From the NCBI RefSeq assembly GCF_963668215.1, contig NZ_OY764190.1, forward strand, positions 4,774,001 through 4,838,000: a stretch of DNA of 64,000 nt. The letters are read 5' to 3'. The notes beneath the pieces were generated by a model, which was not told where the DNA came from, ran no database searches, and saw only the letters and a program-made list of their open reading frames with translations. This document shows positions 34,788 through 43,384 of the stretch, piece after piece (position 1 is the stretch's first letter; the number at the start of each line of letters is the position of its first letter). This stretch comes from an uncultured Desulfosarcina sp. Lineage in GTDB: Bacteria > Desulfobacterota > Desulfobacteria > Desulfobacterales > Desulfosarcinaceae. The position numbers and the translations under genes were made by a program.

Positions 34788-35515
34788 TGGTGCTTTGTAG
34801 GGTTTTTGGGACGTTCGGTTGCATAATGGTTCTTTAATTCCAAACTCGTCATGCCGGACTCGATCCGGCATCCAGAAGATATTCAAATAGCATGATTCCA
34901 ACTCATTCCGGAATGACCCAAAGAATGATAGTCTCGATTCATTCCGAACAGAACCCGATCCAAAGCGGATGCCTATATCACAAATCGCCGTAAAAGACTG
35001 CACGATTAAAAAAGTCAAGGTTACCGCACGCCAATTTGTTTTTTGTTAGGGGTGCCGGCGATTTCGGAATATCGATGGCCACCCATACCGCGCTGTTTGC
35101 CGCGAAGCCTCATCCAGACGTTCCCTCGCTCCTGTGGGGAGAGGGACAGGGTGAGGGGAAAAAATAAGACCCCAATCCAATTACAGTTGCCAATGGAAAA
35201 ATCCAAGGTCTACATTTGCAAATCCTGTTTTCTATGGTAAAACACCGATCATTGACGACCATCTTGCTTACGGATGAACCATCTGTAAACGGAGTTGGTA
35301 ATGATTCAAAATCTCCAAATCGCAATAAATATTTCCATGGCAGGCGGCCCCCGGCCTTCCATCACCGCCTTTGATCCTTCCGCCATGGCGAAACAGGTTC
35401 CACCAAAATTCTGTTCCTGAACCGCCGCTGCCGATTTGGTATGCGGTGTTTTTTGTATGGCGTTGCGTCTGATCGTGCATAATAACGGGGTGAAACTTGA
35501 CCTAATAGTTAAATT
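34788..35515. other. Gene-poor segment with dispersed repeats
   Basis: No credible gene. Contains a CTCGTCATGCCGGACTCGAT-type unit (from about 34,845) also seen near 27,143, and a TCCCTCGCTCCTGTGGGGAG-type unit (about 35,120-35,160) related to that near 21,740. The sequence becomes AT-richer towards 35,500. Confidence 0.5.
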
Positions 35516-35572
35516 ATTAGGAGCCCAATTGGGCTCCTAATCCGGCATTTAGAAGGCCAATTGGGCTTCTAA
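35516..35572. repeat. Two adjacent palindromes at the left of the first IS91 element
   Basis: 35516-35541 is a perfect 26-bp palindrome with half-site ATTAGGAGCCCAA. 35549-35572 is a second, related palindrome (half-site TTAGAAGGCCAA) with one mismatched pair. A weaker CGGCTATTAGGCCG follows at about 35,607. They lie 60-115 bp outside the IS91-type element. Confidence 0.8.
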
Positions 35573-35807
35573 TCCGATTTCGTCTGCGAAATGGTCGTAT
35601 TATAAGGCGGCTATTAGGCCGTTTAAACTAGGTTGAACAAAACCGCTTCGCGGAAGTACTTCTCCTGAACCATCTACCCGCGATGCATCCTCCTTCTTTT
35701 CTGTATTCAAGTCTATAGATTCTATCGACATCGCTTATAATGCCATCCGATCGCGTCATCAGGCCGGTCGGATTTTTATTTTCCTTACCATTTTCAAAGG
35801 AGGCATT

Positions 35808-36671
35808 ATGAGCACTGCATTACGGCAAAGATTCATCGATCACATGACGGTCAGGAGGCTTTCCCCAAAAACCAGGGAGTCCTACACCAACGCCGTGGCC
35901 GGACTTGCAGCGTATTACCGCAAGTCACCCGAAAAACTGAACGACGACCAGATCCAGGCTTACCTGCTATACCTGATCAAAGAACGGAAGCTGGCCTGGA
36001 GTTCGTGCAACGTGGTCTTCTCCGGTTTGCGATGTTTTTACGGGGAAGTGCTCAAATGGGAGCAGACCCGATTCAGCATTCCGCCCCGACCAAGAAAAAA
36101 ACAGCTGCCCATGCTGCTGAGTATCGAAGAGGTTCGCCGGCTGTTTGACGCCACCAGCAACCCCAAACATCGGTGCCTGTTGATGACCATTTACGGTGCC
36201 GGCCTGCGGGTCAGCGAAGCGGTCCATTTAAAGCCCTGCCATATCGAAAGCTCCCGCATGATGATTCGCGTGGAGCAAGGTAAGGGAATGAAGGATCGCT
36301 ATACCCTGCTTCCCGAACGCCTTTTACAGGAACTGCGCTCCTACTATACGACCTATCGTCCCGACGAATATCTCTTTTTCGGAAAGTCGAAATCCCGTCC
36401 CTTACCGGTGGGTACGGCGCAAAAAGCATATTACCATGCCAAAAAACGAGCGGGCATTACCGGAGGAAGAGGGATTCACACCCTGCGCCATTGCTTTGCC
36501 ACGCACTTGATGGACATGGGGGTCGATATCTACGCAATCAAACACATGATGGGGCACAGCGCCATAAAAACCACTTCAGGATATCTGCACGCCAGCCGGC
36601 AAAAAATCGCCAACGTGATCAGTCCGCTGGATCGGGCCGCAGGCGAAAGCCCTTGCCATGCGGCCTTCTGA
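35808..36671 (+). CDS. Tyrosine recombinase/integrase of the IS91-type element (copy 1)
   Basis: 287 residues with an AAAGGAGG ribosome binding site. N-terminal SAM-like core-binding domain (FIDHMTVRRLSPKTRESYTNAVAGLA), catalytic Arg in YGAGLRVSEAVHL, HTLRHCFATHL, MMGHSAIKTTSGYLH (Tyr in SGYLH). XerC/D-like. Overlaps the transposase gene by 14 nt. Probably helps resolve or site-specifically handle the rolling-circle element (inference). Confidence 0.9.
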   Translation: MSTALRQRFIDHMTVRRLSPKTRESYTNAVAGLAAYYRKSPEKLNDDQIQAYLLYLIKERKLAWSSCNVVFSGLRCFYGEVLKWEQTRFSIPPRPRKKQLPMLLSIEEVRRLFDATSNPKHRCLLMTIYGAGLRVSEAVHLKPCHIESSRMMIRVEQGKGMKDRYTLLPERLLQELRSYYTTYRPDEYLFFGKSKSRPLPVGTAQKAYYHAKKRAGITGGRGIHTLRHCFATHLMDMGVDIYAIKHMMGHSAIKTTSGYLHASRQKIANVISPLDRAAGESPCHAAF

Positions 36672-37863
36672 CGGCCCTGGAACCGGTCGGCAAGCCCTTG
36701 AAGTCGCACACATTCTCCAACGCCATGGCGATACCTATGCAGCAAAGCGCCGCCTTCCGCTCAAGCACCTCAAGGCGATGCACCATATCCGATTCTGCCG
36801 TACCGCCGTGATGGGCGGACATCGGCAGCAATGCGACCGCTGCGGATTCGAACGCAACGCCTACAACAGTTGCGGTGACCGCCACTGTCCCAAATGCCGC
36901 ACCCTGGCCAAGGAACGCTGGCTGGATGCCCGCCGGAGCGAGTTATTGCCCACCGGCTATTTCCATCTGGTCTTCACGCTGCCGCACGATCTAAATCCGA
37001 TGATTCACTGCAATCCGAAGGCGCTGTTGGATAATCTGTTCGGCAGCGTCAACGAGACCCTGCAGACGTTCGCAGCCGATCCACGCTGGCGCCTTAACGG
37101 CCGACTGGGATTCGTCGGCGTGCTGCCCACCTGGTCCCAGACCTTGATCGATCATTTTCATCTGCACTGTCTGGTTCCCGCCGGCGCCTGGTCGTTCGAC
37201 CGTTCCCGCTGGAACCCGTCGCGCAAGTCGTATCTGTTCCGAGTCAAATCCCTGGCCAAACAGTTTCGCAAGACCTATCTCGGCCGCCTTCAGGAAAGGT
37301 ATGAGAATGGTGAATTACGCTTTCCCGGCCGGATCTCACTCTTGGCCGACCGTGAGGAATTTGCCCGGCAAATCGGCATCTTGAGGAAAAAGCAATGGAT
37401 CGTATACGCCAAGGCGCCATTCGCCGGGCCGGAGCAGGTGATCGACTATCTGGGCCGCTATACCCACCGGGTGGCCATCTCCAACCATCGCCTATTATCA
37501 ATGGATGATGGAAAGGTGACGTTTTCATACAAGGATCGCAGCCGGACCGATCGGACCCGCCGGATGACCCTGTCTGCCGACGAGTTCATCCGGCGCTTCC
37601 TTTTGCATGTGCTGCCGCCGCGGTTTGTCAAAATCCGCTATTTCGGATTTCTGTTTCATCGAGACAAACGGCAAAACATCGCATCGATCCGGGAGCAGAT
37701 GGGGTCGCAGACCGTAACCGCCGAACCGGCGATTGAAGATGCCCGACAGATCGTGCTTCGGTTAATGGGGATCGATATCCATTGCTGTCCCCAATGCCGA
37801 AAGGGACGGATGCTGGTGGTGCATAAGATCCCTAAATGCTGCCCGATACGCGATCCGCCGTAG
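36658..37863 (+). CDS. IS91-family transposase (HUH, rolling circle), copy 1
   Basis: 401 residues. The N-terminal zinc-binding domain has CDRCGFERNAYNSCGDRHCPKC. The HUH motif is HFHLHCLVPAG, and the putative tyrosine nucleophile region is YLGRYTHRVAISNHRL. Cuts and rejoins single-stranded DNA for rolling-circle transposition. Differs from copy 2 at four residues, all in one short segment. Confidence 0.92.
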   Translation: MRPSDGPGTGRQALEVAHILQRHGDTYAAKRRLPLKHLKAMHHIRFCRTAVMGGHRQQCDRCGFERNAYNSCGDRHCPKCRTLAKERWLDARRSELLPTGYFHLVFTLPHDLNPMIHCNPKALLDNLFGSVNETLQTFAADPRWRLNGRLGFVGVLPTWSQTLIDHFHLHCLVPAGAWSFDRSRWNPSRKSYLFRVKSLAKQFRKTYLGRLQERYENGELRFPGRISLLADREEFARQIGILRKKQWIVYAKAPFAGPEQVIDYLGRYTHRVAISNHRLLSMDDGKVTFSYKDRSRTDRTRRMTLSADEFIRRFLLHVLPPRFVKIRYFGFLFHRDKRQNIASIREQMGSQTVTAEPAIEDARQIVLRLMGIDIHCCPQCRKGRMLVVHKIPKCCPIRDPP

Positions 37864-38294
37864 CATCGACAGGAACTGTTGTACCAGAGTTGATCGGGTT
37901 CCGGCAGGTACCACCGGTGGGGTGCGTCCGATGACTGAAAGGACATGAAATTGGCCCCGTAAGCCAACATCTACAGACACGTTTATCCAAACATTACTGG
38001 TCGAACGAGATGACAGGAAAGCTCTTTCAAGACCCAAACAACCAATGTCCCCTTGCATTCTTCCACGGGTGAGCTATATAAACTCCATAGCTTGACCGAC
38101 GGTATCGGGCGGCTCTGTTCAACAACATTTTATCCATCATCCCTTTCATCGTTCCATCGGTTCTATCAAAATTTTTGTGGCCGCGTAGCTTGCCGTCGCT
38201 ATGTGCTTTGCTTCGGGACGATGGATAAAACGCTATTCGTTAAATATATTTGTTTCAGTTTGATTGAAAATTCATAACGATTGAATTTGCTGTG

Positions 38295-38557
38295 ATGACG
38301 GTAAAAACAGGCGCAGAAAAAATCCAGGAGATTGGGCGTATCGTCCAATTCCACCGGAAAGAGGCGGGCCTGTCGCGAATCAATTTGGCCTATATTGCCG
38401 GGGTGTGGGAAAAACGGTTGTTTATGACATTGAAAACGGCAAGAAAACGGTTCGGTTGAAGACCTTGTTCAACGTTTTGGGAGCGCTCAATATCTCCTTG
38501 TCGCTGGACAGTCCGTTGATGGACCGTTACAAGGCGGGTAACGATGCGCAAGGCTGA
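38295..38557 (+). pseudogene. hipB: HipB-like antitoxin, frameshifted
   Basis: An HTH protein read from ATG 38295 (MTVKTGAEKIQEIGRIVQFHRKEAGLSRINLAYIAGV) breaks at about 38,404, where an extra TG shifts the frame. The continuation GKTVVYDIENGKKTVRLKTL and ALNISLSLDSPL is in another frame and ends at 38557. Order hipB-hipS-hipT matches the three-gene HipBST toxin-antitoxin layout. Confidence 0.75.
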
Positions 38558-38855
38558 TGTTTTCATGCACGATGTCCATGCGGGGGGCCTGGAGGAAACT
38601 TCTCCGCGGACAACCTTCCGCTTCACGTATCGTTCCGCATATGCCGGCCCCCCGGTTTCCCTGACAGCTCCCGTCCGAGCTGAGCCATACGCGTATGAAA
38701 CTTTCCCGCCCTTTCTGGAAGGGCTGTTGCCCGAGGGGTGCAATCTGGAAGCCCTCCTTCGAGCCCGGAGGATCGACCGGCAGGATCTTTTCAGCCAGTT
38801 GCTTGCGGTGGGAGGGGAAATGGTCGGTGCGGTTACGGTGCGGGAGGCTGAATGA
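38544..38855 (+). CDS. hipS: HipS-like small protein (HipA N-terminal subdomain)
   Basis: 103 residues. FRFTYRSAYAGPPVSLTAPVR and FPPFLEGLLPEGCNLEALLR are the signature of the HipA N-terminal subdomain, which is a separate antitoxin protein HipS in HipBST systems. Starts inside the end of hipB and overlaps hipT by ATGA. Intact reading frame, but both neighbours are broken. Confidence 0.78.
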   Translation: MRKADVFMHDVHAGGLEETSPRTTFRFTYRSAYAGPPVSLTAPVRAEPYAYETFPPFLEGLLPEGCNLEALLRARRIDRQDLFSQLLAVGGEMVGAVTVREAE

Positions 38856-39031
38856 GCATTTGCCCCATCACCTATGGGGTCCGTGAACAGAGGTCTACGA
38901 ACTTATATGATGGGTTCGGACGGTTCAACTTCCTGAGCACTGATGCCGCAATAGAACTCTCCCAATCGGCAGATCGTATTGATGAGGATCTTGCAAAGCT
39001 GCTCGTTGGTTCGGAGGCAGCGAAAACATGA
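38852..39031 (+). pseudogene. hipT: HipT kinase remnant
   Basis: The reading frame begins MSICPITYG, as HipT/HipA C-terminal kinase proteins often do, but after about 15 residues becomes unrelated and stops at residue 60. No kinase motifs remain. A deletion appears to have joined the hipT start to foreign sequence. Confidence 0.6.
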
Positions 39032-39073
39032 CAGATCATATAAAAGCTCTCGGAAAGGGTTATCCTCGCTGAA

Positions 39074-39366
39074 ATTTTCAACAGAGCACCTTCAACACTT
39101 TCAAGCGCATATTGGCAAAGGCAGGGTTAAGACAGATCCGGTTTCACGATATTCGGCATACATTCGCCACGCTGTTATTGAGATAGTGTGAAAGCCCGGT
39201 TTATGTGAAGGAACAACATGGTCACCACTCCATCCATATGACCGTTGACGTGTATGGTCACCTTATCCCCGGAGCCAATAGGGGAGCCGTCAATAAGCTT
39301 GATGATTCAGCACCATACCGCACCCTATACGCACCCACCGAAAATACAAAGGCTGCAACCCGTTAG
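39074..39366 (+). pseudogene. Tyrosine recombinase C-terminal remnant
   Basis: Frame reading TFKRILAKAGLRQIRFHDIRHTFATLLLR, then an in-frame TAG, then CESPVYVKEQHGHHSIHMTVDVYGHLIPGANRGAV. These are the HxxR and GHxS/Y parts of a phage-type integrase. The N-terminal two-thirds are missing. It lies directly left of the 17-bp tRNA-Leu copy at 39389, as an island integrase should. Confidence 0.8.
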
Positions 39367-39379
39367 GATTACAGCCTTT
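39348..39379 (+). terminator. Hairpin at the end of the integrase remnant
   Basis: AAAGGCTG (39348-39355) pairs with CAGCCTTT (39372-39379). It matches in position and partly in sequence the 12-bp terminator stem of the right-hand integrase at 62204-62236. Confidence 0.65.
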
Positions 39380-39388
39380 TGATATCTA

Positions 39389-39405
39389 TGGTGCCGAGGG
39401 CGGGA
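39389..39405. other. Attachment site: 17-bp copy of the tRNA-Leu 3' end
   Basis: TGGTGCCGAGGGCGGGA is identical to 62246-62262, the last 17 nt (with CCA) of tRNA-Leu(GAG). The 25 bp before it also resemble the sequence before the tRNA. Marks the left end of the right-hand island, or the junction between two stacked islands. Confidence 0.8.
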
Positions 39406-39624
39406 ATAGACAGATAGTGAATGATTTCAATAAGTTATTGATTTAAATGTTAGTTTATGCGAGTTTAAACGAGTTTTGTAACGGTTCCGGCTGCACAATC
39501 GCATATTTATCGCATATTAAAAATGGTGAAGTACAAAATAAAGACAATAGTGAAAAGCTTTTTCCTGCTATTTATTCAGCAAACCCGATGCAAGTAACTT
39601 TTACCGGTTCAGGAAATACATTTT
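39406..39624. other. AT-rich non-coding segment next to the att copy
   Basis: About 220 bp between the att copy and the IS4-type element; I see no gene, only AT-rich sequence typical of island ends. Confidence 0.4.
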
Positions 39625-39971
39625 GAATCAGTAAAATCCGGTTAAGGAATTGCATAAAAATAATTTAAAATCAGCAGGTTAAACGATATTTTTGCTTGAC
39701 ATTGGGTCGTCAATATGGGCGGCGTTTTGTATACCCTATTATATCAAGAGGTTATACATGCCACGCACATTCGACCCTTTCCAAAAGCTCAATGCCCTGG
39801 AGTTTTTCTCTTTTTTTCAACCAGCGACTGAGGCAACATCACGGATGCCAGCTCTTGATTCCAAAGGAAACCGACCATTGCAGATGACTTTTGAGGAACA
39901 TCTGCGCGCGCTGTCAATGGGAATGAAAAGTGTACCAGAAGTGGGAAAATAAAAATGTACCACCCTGGAGC

Positions 39972-40766
39972 TCATTGATTCTCCGTCTTCCCATCCACGT
40001 CGGCCAACCCTGAGGAACCGACCGTGGCGAAATCGTTCTTTGAAAAACTGTGCCCGCGGAGCCGATAGCTGTGCCCCTTGATGTTGACCACCCGGCAGTG
40101 ATGCAGCAGCCGGTCGAGGATCGCGGTGGCGATGACCTGCTCGCCGAACAACTCTTGCCAGTCCCCGAAGCTCTTGTTGGAGGTGATCAGCGTCGATGAT
40201 CGCTCGTAGCGATAAGAGACGAACTGAAAGAACAGATACGCCTCCTTCGTGTCGATGGGCAGGTACCCGACTTCATCGACTACCACCAGGGCCGAAGTCA
40301 GATATGCCTTGTGCCGGGACTGGGGCTCTTTGAGTTTCCTCATCAGGGTGTCCATGGTGGTGAAGTAGACCTTGAACCCGTGATGGCAGGCCTTGATCGC
40401 CAGCGATATGGCCAGATGGGTTTTGCCAACGCCCGGCGGTCCCAGGAAAATCACGTTCTCCTGCTTGCCGATGAAATCCAGATCGAAAAGGGCCATCACC
40501 TCCTTTTTGTTCAGCTTGGGGTGAAAGGTAAAATCGTACTCTTCGATGGTCTTGGCCGATGGCAGCCCGGCGGTCTTCATGGCGGTCTGTACGCGCCGTT
40601 TTTCCTTGGCGGCGACTTCCTCTTCCAGCAGCTGATCCAGAAAAGACAGATAAGAGTCCTTGTCGGACTCGGCTTTGGCGACCACGGTTTCGAGCATCTC
40701 GGCGGCCTGGGTGAGCTTGAGCCGTTTGAGGTTGTCCTGGAGGCGGTCGGCGATCAGTTGATCCAT
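39972..40766 (-). CDS. istB: IS21-family helper ATPase IstB, copy 1
   Basis: 264 residues, AAA+ ATPase with Walker A GPPGVGKTHLA and Walker B ALVVVDEVGYLP. Helps IstA choose targets. Identical protein to copy 2, but the AAAGGAGG ribosome binding site present in copy 2 has been deleted here. Confidence 0.93.
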   Translation of the reverse strand: MDQLIADRLQDNLKRLKLTQAAEMLETVVAKAESDKDSYLSFLDQLLEEEVAAKEKRRVQTAMKTAGLPSAKTIEEYDFTFHPKLNKKEVMALFDLDFIGKQENVIFLGPPGVGKTHLAISLAIKACHHGFKVYFTTMDTLMRKLKEPQSRHKAYLTSALVVVDEVGYLPIDTKEAYLFFQFVSYRYERSSTLITSNKSFGDWQELFGEQVIATAILDRLLHHCRVVNIKGHSYRLRGHSFSKNDFATVGSSGLADVDGKTENQ

Positions 40767-42010
40767 GTGCCGATCTGCTCATACACGGACAGCGGACGGT
40801 AAAGCACCTGTGGGAACAAACTAGCATTCACCAGTCCCCGGGTGGCCTTGCCTTTGGTGCGACCGTATTTCTTTTTCGCTTTCTGCCGCTGCTTCAGGAT
40901 CTGGGCGGTGATATTCGCATCGGTAACCCAGCTGCCCTTTTCCTCGGCTTCCCTATGCGTGGCCAGCAGCCGGTCGTCATCGTAGAATCGGATGATACCG
41001 TCCTTGACCTTCAGCAGGATCTTTTTGCCGACCACATCCGGCGGCACCTGATACCGGCTGGCGTTATAGGAAATATAGCAGTCCTTGTAGACCCTGCGAT
41101 ACTCTTTTATGGACGTATCGTAGTCGCTGGCAGGGCATGGACTTAAGCTGGATTGTTCCTGCCGCCAGCGCAGGTCCACCAGCTGCCGGTGGGTTCCATG
41201 CTTCCTGCGATTGGCTGTTTCGTCAAGCCAGCTGAGAAGATCCCGGTTCGCCTGCTCGATGCTGGTAAAGGCATAACCGCGCCAGAACGACTCGCGAATG
41301 TAATCCACCGGGCGTTCCACCTTGCCTTTCACCCAGGGACTGTAGGGCATGCAGGCCAGAGGCTTGAAACCATAGTGCTGGGTAAAGTGCATGAACTCGA
41401 CATTGAAAACAGTCTGCCCACCTGTGCGGCTGATCACCACATGCTTCATGTTGTCATAGAGCATTTCCATGGGAATCCCGCCCAGGTAGTGAAAGGCGGC
41501 AATATGGGCATCCATGAAGGACTGCAGGGTGCAGCGGTCAACGAACATGGCAAACATGGCCCGGGAAAATCCCAGGACCAGGACGAACAGGTAAACGGTA
41601 AAACTGCCGCCCTTGAAATCCGCGACCTTGAAGTCGGCCCAGTCCATCTGCCCCTGCAATCCGGGAATCGTCTCGAACCGGATGTAAGCCTGGCGCTTGC
41701 GTTTTCGTTTGCGCCTGCGGACATAGATTTTGACGGTATCGTATCCGCCAGCATAGCCTAACTGTTTGAGTCGTTGATAGATCCAGGTGGCACGGTAATC
41801 ATCCTCTTCGAGGAAATCGTTAATCACCGGGTAGTAGGGAGCCAGGATGCTTTCGCGCCGTTGGGCCTTGTGGTAACCGGGAGTTTGTCCATTCTGAATA
41901 TATTTTTTAACGGTCTTGCGATGGCGGCCAGTTCGTTTGGTGATCTCCCTTTGCGAAAGGCCTTGTTGATGCAATGCAATAATGTCCATGTACGCCTCCC
42001 ATGAAATCAT
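40754..42010 (-). CDS. istA: IS21-family transposase IstA, copy 1
   Basis: 418 residues: HTH (LSQREITKRTGRHRKTVKKYI), DDE domain with QMDWADFKVADF, MLYDNMKHVV and KGKVERPVDYIRESFW. Four residues shorter than copy 2 near the C-terminus (EQIGTWIN against EQIAKGGGTWIN). Overlaps istB by 13 nt. Confidence 0.93.
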   Translation of the reverse strand: MISWEAYMDIIALHQQGLSQREITKRTGRHRKTVKKYIQNGQTPGYHKAQRRESILAPYYPVINDFLEEDDYRATWIYQRLKQLGYAGGYDTVKIYVRRRKRKRKRQAYIRFETIPGLQGQMDWADFKVADFKGGSFTVYLFVLVLGFSRAMFAMFVDRCTLQSFMDAHIAAFHYLGGIPMEMLYDNMKHVVISRTGGQTVFNVEFMHFTQHYGFKPLACMPYSPWVKGKVERPVDYIRESFWRGYAFTSIEQANRDLLSWLDETANRRKHGTHRQLVDLRWRQEQSSLSPCPASDYDTSIKEYRRVYKDCYISYNASRYQVPPDVVGKKILLKVKDGIIRFYDDDRLLATHREAEEKGSWVTDANITAQILKQRQKAKKKYGRTKGKATRGLVNASLFPQVLYRPLSVYEQIGTWIN

Positions 42011-43384
42011 GGCGACACCCTCCTTTCAGGAAGGAGTCTACCATGCGGTGCTATTCATGGGTGGTACACTTTTCGTTCCCATTTTTGGTACATTATCGCA
42101 TTCCCGGCGACACGCGCTGGTTTACTTTCATCTTGAAGAACACCATTCTGCTCAACACCTGCTGCAAGTGCTTGAAGAAGATGATTTTGCCAAAAGTGCC
42201 ATCGCACCAGAAAACGGAATCAAAAAGAGCAGCTTCTCAGAGGCCACCAACAGCCGGGGACTTGAACAGTTCATGTATGTCTATCAGAACTTACAAGCTC
42301 AGGCATCTTCGATTTTACCCAAGCAACATCCCGAACTCGGTGATCTGGTGGGGATCGACGGTTCCCTCATCGATGCAACCTTATCCATGCATTGGGCCGA
42401 CTACCGTAAAAAATCCAAGAAGGCGAAGGTCCACGTCGGTTTTGATCTGAACCGGGCGATTCCAAGAAAGCTTTATCTTACCGATGGTAACGGGGCTGAA
42501 AGACCTTTCGTCAGCTTGATCCTGTCTGACGGTCAAACCGGTGTGATGGACCGGGGTTATCAAAGCCATCAACGCTTTGACCAATGGCAGAATGATGGAA
42601 AGCTGTTTATGTGCCGGATTAAAGCCAGCACCAAGAAAACGATCATTAAACAAAACCCCATTGCCTCTGATAGTATCGTTTTTTTTGATGCCATCGTTGT
42701 TCTGGGCACCACGGAAGTCAATCAAACACAAACCCCACTTCGTTTGGTGGGTTACGAGGTGGATCGCGTTAAATACTGGATCGCTACGAATCGTTTTGAT
42801 TTAACTGCCGAGCAAATCGCCACTGCCTATAAGCTCCGATGGGATATCGAAAATTTTTTCGCTTGGTGGAAACGGCACCTTAAAGTGTATCATCTCATCG
42901 CCAGGAGCGAGCATGGCTTGATGGTGCAAATTCTGGCAGGTCTGATCACCTATTTGTTGCTGGCAATCTATTGCCATCGCCAATTTAACGAGCGCGTTTC
43001 CATCAAGAGAGTCCGCCAACTGCGCATAAAAATCCGGAATGAATTACGCGCTGGTGTTTTTGGCAAACCCCCTGATTCAAATTTTAAAGAGCAAGAATTA
43101 CATACCGTTAATGCAAGTACTTAGCCGGAAATTACTGATTTTGAATAAATATCGCTTAATAACCTAGTAGTTTTAGATATTTTTACTTTAAAGGAGAATA
43201 ATGGTTAAGTTGAACAAAACCGCTTCGCGGAAGTACTTCTCCTGAACCATCTACCCGCGATGCATCCTCCTTCTTTTCTGTATTCAAGTCTATAGATTCT
43301 ATCGACATCGCTTATAATGCCATCCGATCGCGTCATCAGGCCGGTCGGATTTTTATTTTCCTTACCATTTTCAAAGGAGGCATT

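Larger units (their letters stand above)
35632..38241 (+). mobile_element. IS91-type element, copy 1, carrying a tyrosine recombinase gene
   Basis: A 2,610-bp unit repeated at 43209-45818. The left end reads GTTGAACAAAACC and is followed by a CCGC-TTC-GCGG hairpin (35643-35653), as in terminal structures of rolling-circle IS91 elements. GAAC at the border is GTTC on the other strand, the known IS91 target tetranucleotide. No target duplication is seen. The right about 380 bp (37,864-38,241) are non-coding and conserved in both copies. Confidence 0.85.
39912..42112 (-). mobile_element. IS21-family element, copy 1 (istA-istB on minus strand)
   Basis: Ends TGTCAATGGGAATG and, inverted, TGTCGCCGGGAATG, with repeated TGTACCA boxes inside both ends as is usual for IS21. 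A 5-bp duplication CGCGC lies at 39907-39911 and 42113-42117. Same element as 54899-57111 but 12 bp shorter. Confidence 0.88.
39758..43124 (+). pseudogene. IS4-family transposase split by IS21-type insertion
   Basis: N-terminal piece MPRTFDPFQKLNALEFFSFF through EEHLRAL; C-terminal piece from VYFHLEEHHSAQHLL to the stop at 43124. Joining the pieces with one copy of the CGCGC duplication restores the frame. DDE motifs: GIDGSLIDATLSMHWADY, MDRGYQSHQRF and YKLRWDIENFFAWWKRHLK. The transposase gene was intact before the insertion. Confidence 0.85.
39626..43140 (+). mobile_element. IS4-family element interrupted by IS21-type element
   Basis: Terminal inverted repeats: AATCAGTAAAATCCGGTTAAG (39626) against the inverse of CTTAGCCGGAAATTACTGATT (ending 43140). 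Without the 2.2-kb IS21-type insertion the element is about 1.3 kb. Confidence 0.72.

Noticed and set aside
35516..35572. Rho-independent terminator
   Set aside because: The palindromes lack a loop and a T-tract, and no gene ends nearby.
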